7,930 nucleotides of DNA from the NCBI GenBank assembly GCA_035259145.1, contig DATFWQ010000267.1, forward strand, positions 1 through 7,930. Direction: 5' to 3'. The DNA comes from CF-161 sp035259145. Lineage in GTDB: Bacteria; Chloroflexota; Dormibacteria; Dormibacterales; Dormibacteraceae. The notes under the pieces are model-generated. The model did no database searches and was not told where the DNA came from. It worked only from the letters and a program-made list of their open reading frames with translations. The stretch's first letter is position 1, and each line of letters starts with the position of its first letter. Below, one piece after another: positions 5,661 through 7,930 of the stretch. The position numbers and the translations under genes are program-made.

Positions 5661-7142
5661 TCAGCCGGCAATGTGAGGCGCTTCGTAGGGATGCCCAGCT
5701 ATCCCAAGCATGCGCCGTCTCGGCTCCGAGTACTGGAGCGTGGACAGGTGCCCGGTGCAGATGCCCGGCGTGTCGACCTCGATTACCTCGCCGGCCACGT
5801 CGGCGTAGGCCGCACGCCATGCCACGGCGGACTTGACCACCAGCGCCCTGTGGTGGCGGGGGTCAACGCCCAGTGACAGCAGCTGTTGCCTTTCGAAGGG
5901 CATCGCTTTCCTCTCGCTGACGATGACGGTGTTACCGGCCACCTCGAGTACCGCGGTGCGGCCCATCCTGGTGAAGAAGCCCTGGTTGTAGGTCCCGAAG
6001 TGGCGATAGGCGCCGTCGCTCAACAGCTTCACGTAGCCGTCGACCGGCACCGGCTCACCGTGCCGGTCGTCGGTCTTGCCTCCGACGGCGACTCGAACGC
6101 TCCGGCCGACTCCAGCGTTGAGCGCAGCCGCAACCGCCTCTGGGTCGGCGAGCGTGACCACAAGGCCAGTCAGCTCACGCCTCAGCCACTCGGCGAAAAT
6201 AACGCTTCCATCGCCTGGGGAACCGCCCCCGATGTTGTCGGCAGAGTCAACCAGAATCACCGGCGTGCGGCTAGAGAGCGCCGCTCGTCCTACAGCGTCT
6301 CCGACCGGCAGCGGTTCGAACCGAAACCGATCCTGCAGCGAGAGCACAAAATCCGCGAGCGTGTCGACGACTTGGGAAAGCAGCGCTCGATCGTGGCCGC
6401 TGGCAGTTATCGAGAAACCGGCGCAGTCCACATCCGCGTAGGGAAACCCGGGCGTGACAGAAACCTGAACGCCCTCGTCAGCTTCAAGATCGAGGACGCG
6501 CTGCATGATCTCCCGCATTGGCGGGACTGCGGTGTACTGGGTCTGTGGAGCCGTCAGCAGCGGCAGCTTGCGGTGGATCAACGCCCGCCGGCGGCCCTTC
6601 TCCAGGGCTCTCGCCAGCACATCAACCGCCTCCTGTCCGCGCTCGAACATGTCCACGTGTGGATACGTGTCGTAGGCGATGACCGCCTCAACGCCATCTG
6701 TGGTGGGATCACTCAGATTGGCGTGAAAATCGACGGTGACCACGATCGGCACGCCGGGGCCGACGGCCGCCACGACGCGCCTGACGAGGTCCCCGTCAGG
6801 ATCTGCGTCTTGCTCGGTGACCATCGCCCCATGCAGAGCGAGCAGCACCCCGTCTGGCCTCCCGTTTGCCAAGAGGCGTTCCAGGAGCGCTGAGGTCAGG
6901 TGATCATAGGCGGCCTGCTCCACCGTGCCGCTGGGAACGGCGGCCGCATACAGTGCTGGCACGACGTCCCACCCGCGCTCTTCGCCTCCGGCGATGAAGC
7001 CTCCCAGCTCGGAACGGGTATTCCTGTAGTTGAGCAGCGCCGCGCCCTCGGCGAACTGATAGGCTCTGAAGTCGTCCAGGCTGGTGAGGCCGCTGGCGAA
7101 GGTGTTGGTCTCGTGGAAGATGCCGCCGACCGCCACCCGCAT
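5661..7142 (-). CDS. M81-family metallopeptidase (MlrC/microcystinase C-like)
   Basis: This complete 493-residue protein has the usual length and both domains of the family. The N-terminal M81 domain (about 1-285) opens with VAVGGIFHETNTF (3-15), then LALHGAMVTE (101-110), TVDFHANLS (136-144) and AYDTYPHVDMFERG (156-169). D138, H140 and H162 fit the proposed zinc ligands of MlrC. The C-terminal MlrC_C domain includes VDSADNIGGGSPGDG (298-312), MPFERQQLLSLGVDP (414-428), VVKSAVAWRAAY (435-446) and DTPG (457-460). No signal peptide is seen, so it is cytoplasmic. MlrC itself hydrolyses a linear peptide fragment of microcystin, but most family members lie in unrelated catabolic clusters with unknown amide substrates, and a microcystin role should not be assumed. 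It is convergent with the glycosyltransferase and divergent from the split-barrel gene, so it is transcribed on its own here. The start has only a weak GAG upstream, but the family N-terminus begins at this methionine. Confidence 0.95.
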   Translation of the reverse strand: MRVAVGGIFHETNTFASGLTSLDDFRAYQFAEGAALLNYRNTRSELGGFIAGGEERGWDVVPALYAAAVPSGTVEQAAYDHLTSALLERLLANGRPDGVLLALHGAMVTEQDADPDGDLVRRVVAAVGPGVPIVVTVDFHANLSDPTTDGVEAVIAYDTYPHVDMFERGQEAVDVLARALEKGRRRALIHRKLPLLTAPQTQYTAVPPMREIMQRVLDLEADEGVQVSVTPGFPYADVDCAGFSITASGHDRALLSQVVDTLADFVLSLQDRFRFEPLPVGDAVGRAALSSRTPVILVDSADNIGGGSPGDGSVIFAEWLRRELTGLVVTLADPEAVAAALNAGVGRSVRVAVGGKTDDRHGEPVPVDGYVKLLSDGAYRHFGTYNQGFFTRMGRTAVLEVAGNTVIVSERKAMPFERQQLLSLGVDPRHHRALVVKSAVAWRAAYADVAGEVIEVDTPGICTGHLSTLQYSEPRRRMLGIAGHPYEAPHIAG

Positions 7143-7202
7143 GGCGCTCAGTCTAGTGTCGCAATGAGATCGGTCCGGTGAGCTCCGGCCCCGAGTGTAA
7201 TC

Positions 7203-7206
7203 GGAG
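7203..7206 (+). promoter_or_regulatory. Ribosome binding site selecting ATG 7214
   Basis: GGAG, within a longer purine run GGAGAGAG, ends seven bases before ATG 7214. This supports ATG 7214 over the in-frame GTG at 7178, which would add twelve residues with no family resemblance. The rest of the 71-base divergent gap (7143-7213) must contain promoters for both directions, but I see no convincing -35/-10 pair in it. Confidence 0.6.
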
Positions 7207-7213
7207 AGAGTCG

Positions 7214-7735
7214 ATGGGAAAGACGGAGGAGGGTTGGCGCGGCAAGGTCCGCGGAATGACTCCGGAGGAGATGGAGGATTTCCTCAAGCTCGGAGTCAAC
7301 ATGTATCTCGCATGCCTTGCACCGGAGGGCGACCCGTACATAACAGTTTGCTGGCACGAGTGGCGGGACGGCCACTTCTGGGTCATCCCCCGCCAGCGTT
7401 CGGCGTGGGCCGAGTTCCTGGCCAGGAACCCGAGGGTCTCCTTCGTCATAGAGCAGCCCAACACGCTGGGCAAGGTCATCGGCCGGGGCCGCTCCGAGCT
7501 TGTGGAGCGGCCGAATGTGGGCGGGCAGTGGGTGCCGATCGCGACCCGGATGACGTACCGGTATCTCGGCGAGAACGGCCCCACGTACCTGGAGCCGACG
7601 CTCAACCAGCCTCGGTGGCTCTTCAAGATCAAGCCGGAGAAGTTGCAGACCTGGCAAGGCGTTGGATGGGCGCCCAAGTACTGGGTGTCGGGCACGGGCG
7701 GACCGAGCTATGAGGAGGCTCACACCACCGTCTAA
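7214..7735 (+). CDS. Pyridoxamine 5'-phosphate oxidase-like split-barrel flavoprotein
   Basis: The product has 173 residues, a normal size for the small FMN- or F420-binding split-barrel family. The opening MTPEEMEDFL (15-24), then NMYLACLAPEGDPYITVCWHEWRDG in two stretches (29-53) and FWVIPRQRSAWAEFLARNPRVSFVIE (55-80), follow the typical pattern: a helix, the strand reading 'L-A-T-x-x-P-D-G-x-P' with a variant LACLAPEGDP, and the third strand with its downstream helix. PRWLFKIKPEKLQTW (133-147) resembles the late strand-and-W motif of the family. Such proteins bind a flavin cofactor and carry out redox reactions on small molecules, or serve only as flavin binders; the substrate here cannot be predicted and true pyridoxine biosynthesis is unlikely at this divergence. 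It is divergent from the M81 gene and overlaps the following M20 gene by 26 bases, so the two are probably cotranscribed. Confidence 0.82.
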   Translation: MGKTEEGWRGKVRGMTPEEMEDFLKLGVNMYLACLAPEGDPYITVCWHEWRDGHFWVIPRQRSAWAEFLARNPRVSFVIEQPNTLGKVIGRGRSELVERPNVGGQWVPIATRMTYRYLGENGPTYLEPTLNQPRWLFKIKPEKLQTWQGVGWAPKYWVSGTGGPSYEEAHTTV

Positions 7736-7930
7736 CCACCGGAACGCCCTTAAGGCTCTCCAGGCCCGCGAGCGAGAACTCGTCGAGTTCACACGGGAGC
7801 TGGTGGCCACACCCAGCCCCAACCCGCCGGGCGACGAGCGTCGAGTGGCCGAGCTGCTCACGCAGGCCATGGATCGCCTTGGCTACTCGAGCGTGCGCTC
7901 GCCGGCGAGGTCGAGTGACAGGCCAAACGT
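7710..7930 (+). CDS. M20-family metallopeptidase/deacylase, N-terminal fragment (ArgE/DapE-like; runs off window)
   Basis: The frame opens at ATG 7710 and continues to the window edge, giving 73 codons with no stop. The stretch RELVEFTRELVATPSPNPPGDE (about 21-42), followed by RRVAELLTQAMDRLGY, matches the N-terminal helix and 'x-x-S-x-N-P-P-G-x-E' loop of the M20 family (acetylornithine deacetylase, succinyl-diaminopimelate desuccinylase and related amidohydrolases). Metal ligands lie further downstream and are not in the window, so subfamily and substrate cannot be given. The start lies 26 bases inside the preceding split-barrel gene. No other in-frame ATG or GTG precedes the conserved helix, and a GGCGGA about ten bases upstream may serve as ribosome binding site. 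Together with the M81 gene it gives the right flank a peptide- or amide-hydrolysis theme. Confidence 0.72.
   Translation, partial: MRRLTPPSNHRNALKALQARERELVEFTRELVATPSPNPPGDERRVAELLTQAMDRLGYSSVRSPARSSDRPN

Noticed and set aside
5886..6893. Plus-strand open frame of 335 codons opposite the M81 gene
   Set aside because: It lies wholly within the M81 coding region and has the composition of an antisense shadow. No ribosome binding site or domain supports it.
5661..7142. Inference of a microcystin-degradation (mlr) cluster from the M81 gene
   Set aside because: No mlrA, mlrB or mlrD-type gene is present, and M81 proteins are widespread in organisms that do not degrade microcystin.
7148..7870. 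Minus-strand open frame of 240 codons over the split-barrel gene
   Set aside because: It is antisense to a gene with family motifs and a good ribosome binding site, and shows no domain of its own.

Overview
The window is a GC-rich bacterial segment (by eye about two thirds G+C). It is densely coding, uses TTG, GTG and ATG starts, and shows no tRNA, rRNA, CRISPR array, insertion sequence or integrase. Gene content and codon habit suit a soil-type high-GC bacterium (Actinomycetota, Chloroflexota or a related candidate phylum). The sequence alone does not settle the phylum. Seven protein genes can be supported, two of them cut by the window edges.

Layout. (1) On the minus strand, positions 1-1173 encode most of a flavin-dependent pyridine nucleotide-disulfide oxidoreductase of the CoA-disulfide reductase/NADH oxidase type; its C-terminus lies outside the window. 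(2) A 104-base divergent intergenic region (1174-1277) carries AT-rich promoter-like elements and a short perfect palindrome over the oxidoreductase ribosome binding site. (3) A tightly packed plus-strand operon (1278-5606) holds an XRE-cupin regulator, a carbamate kinase (arcC type), an FdrA protein and a family-4 glycosyltransferase resembling the MSMEG_0565 family. Successive genes overlap by 4, 1 and 4 bases, so translation is probably coupled. (4) After a 54-base convergent gap, a complete M81 (MlrC-type) metallopeptidase lies on the minus strand (5661-7142). (5) Diverging from it are a small split-barrel flavin/pyridoxamine-oxidase-like gene (7214-7735) and the first 73 codons of an M20-type amidohydrolase/deacylase (from 7710).

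How the genes may work together. Carbamate kinase and FdrA are partners in the E. coli allantoin pathway. There the FdrA/YlbE/YlbF set (AllF/AllG/AllH) makes carbamoyl phosphate from oxalurate, and carbamate kinase turns it into ATP, ammonia and CO2. Here the other two transcarbamylase subunits (DUF1116 and DUF2877 proteins) are absent from the operon, and its last gene is a glycosyltransferase of a family usually found in the Nit1C nitrilase/radical-SAM cluster linked to nitrogen starvation and cyanide assimilation. With the flanking M81 and M20 hydrolases, the locus looks like an accessory nitrogen-scavenging catabolic region under one metabolite-sensing regulator. This is inference. The main point of interest is the unusual combination regulator-arcC-fdrA-glycosyltransferase. 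Two motif changes also deserve checking: in the FdrA CoA-site-like loop and in the NAD(P)-binding loop of the oxidoreductase.
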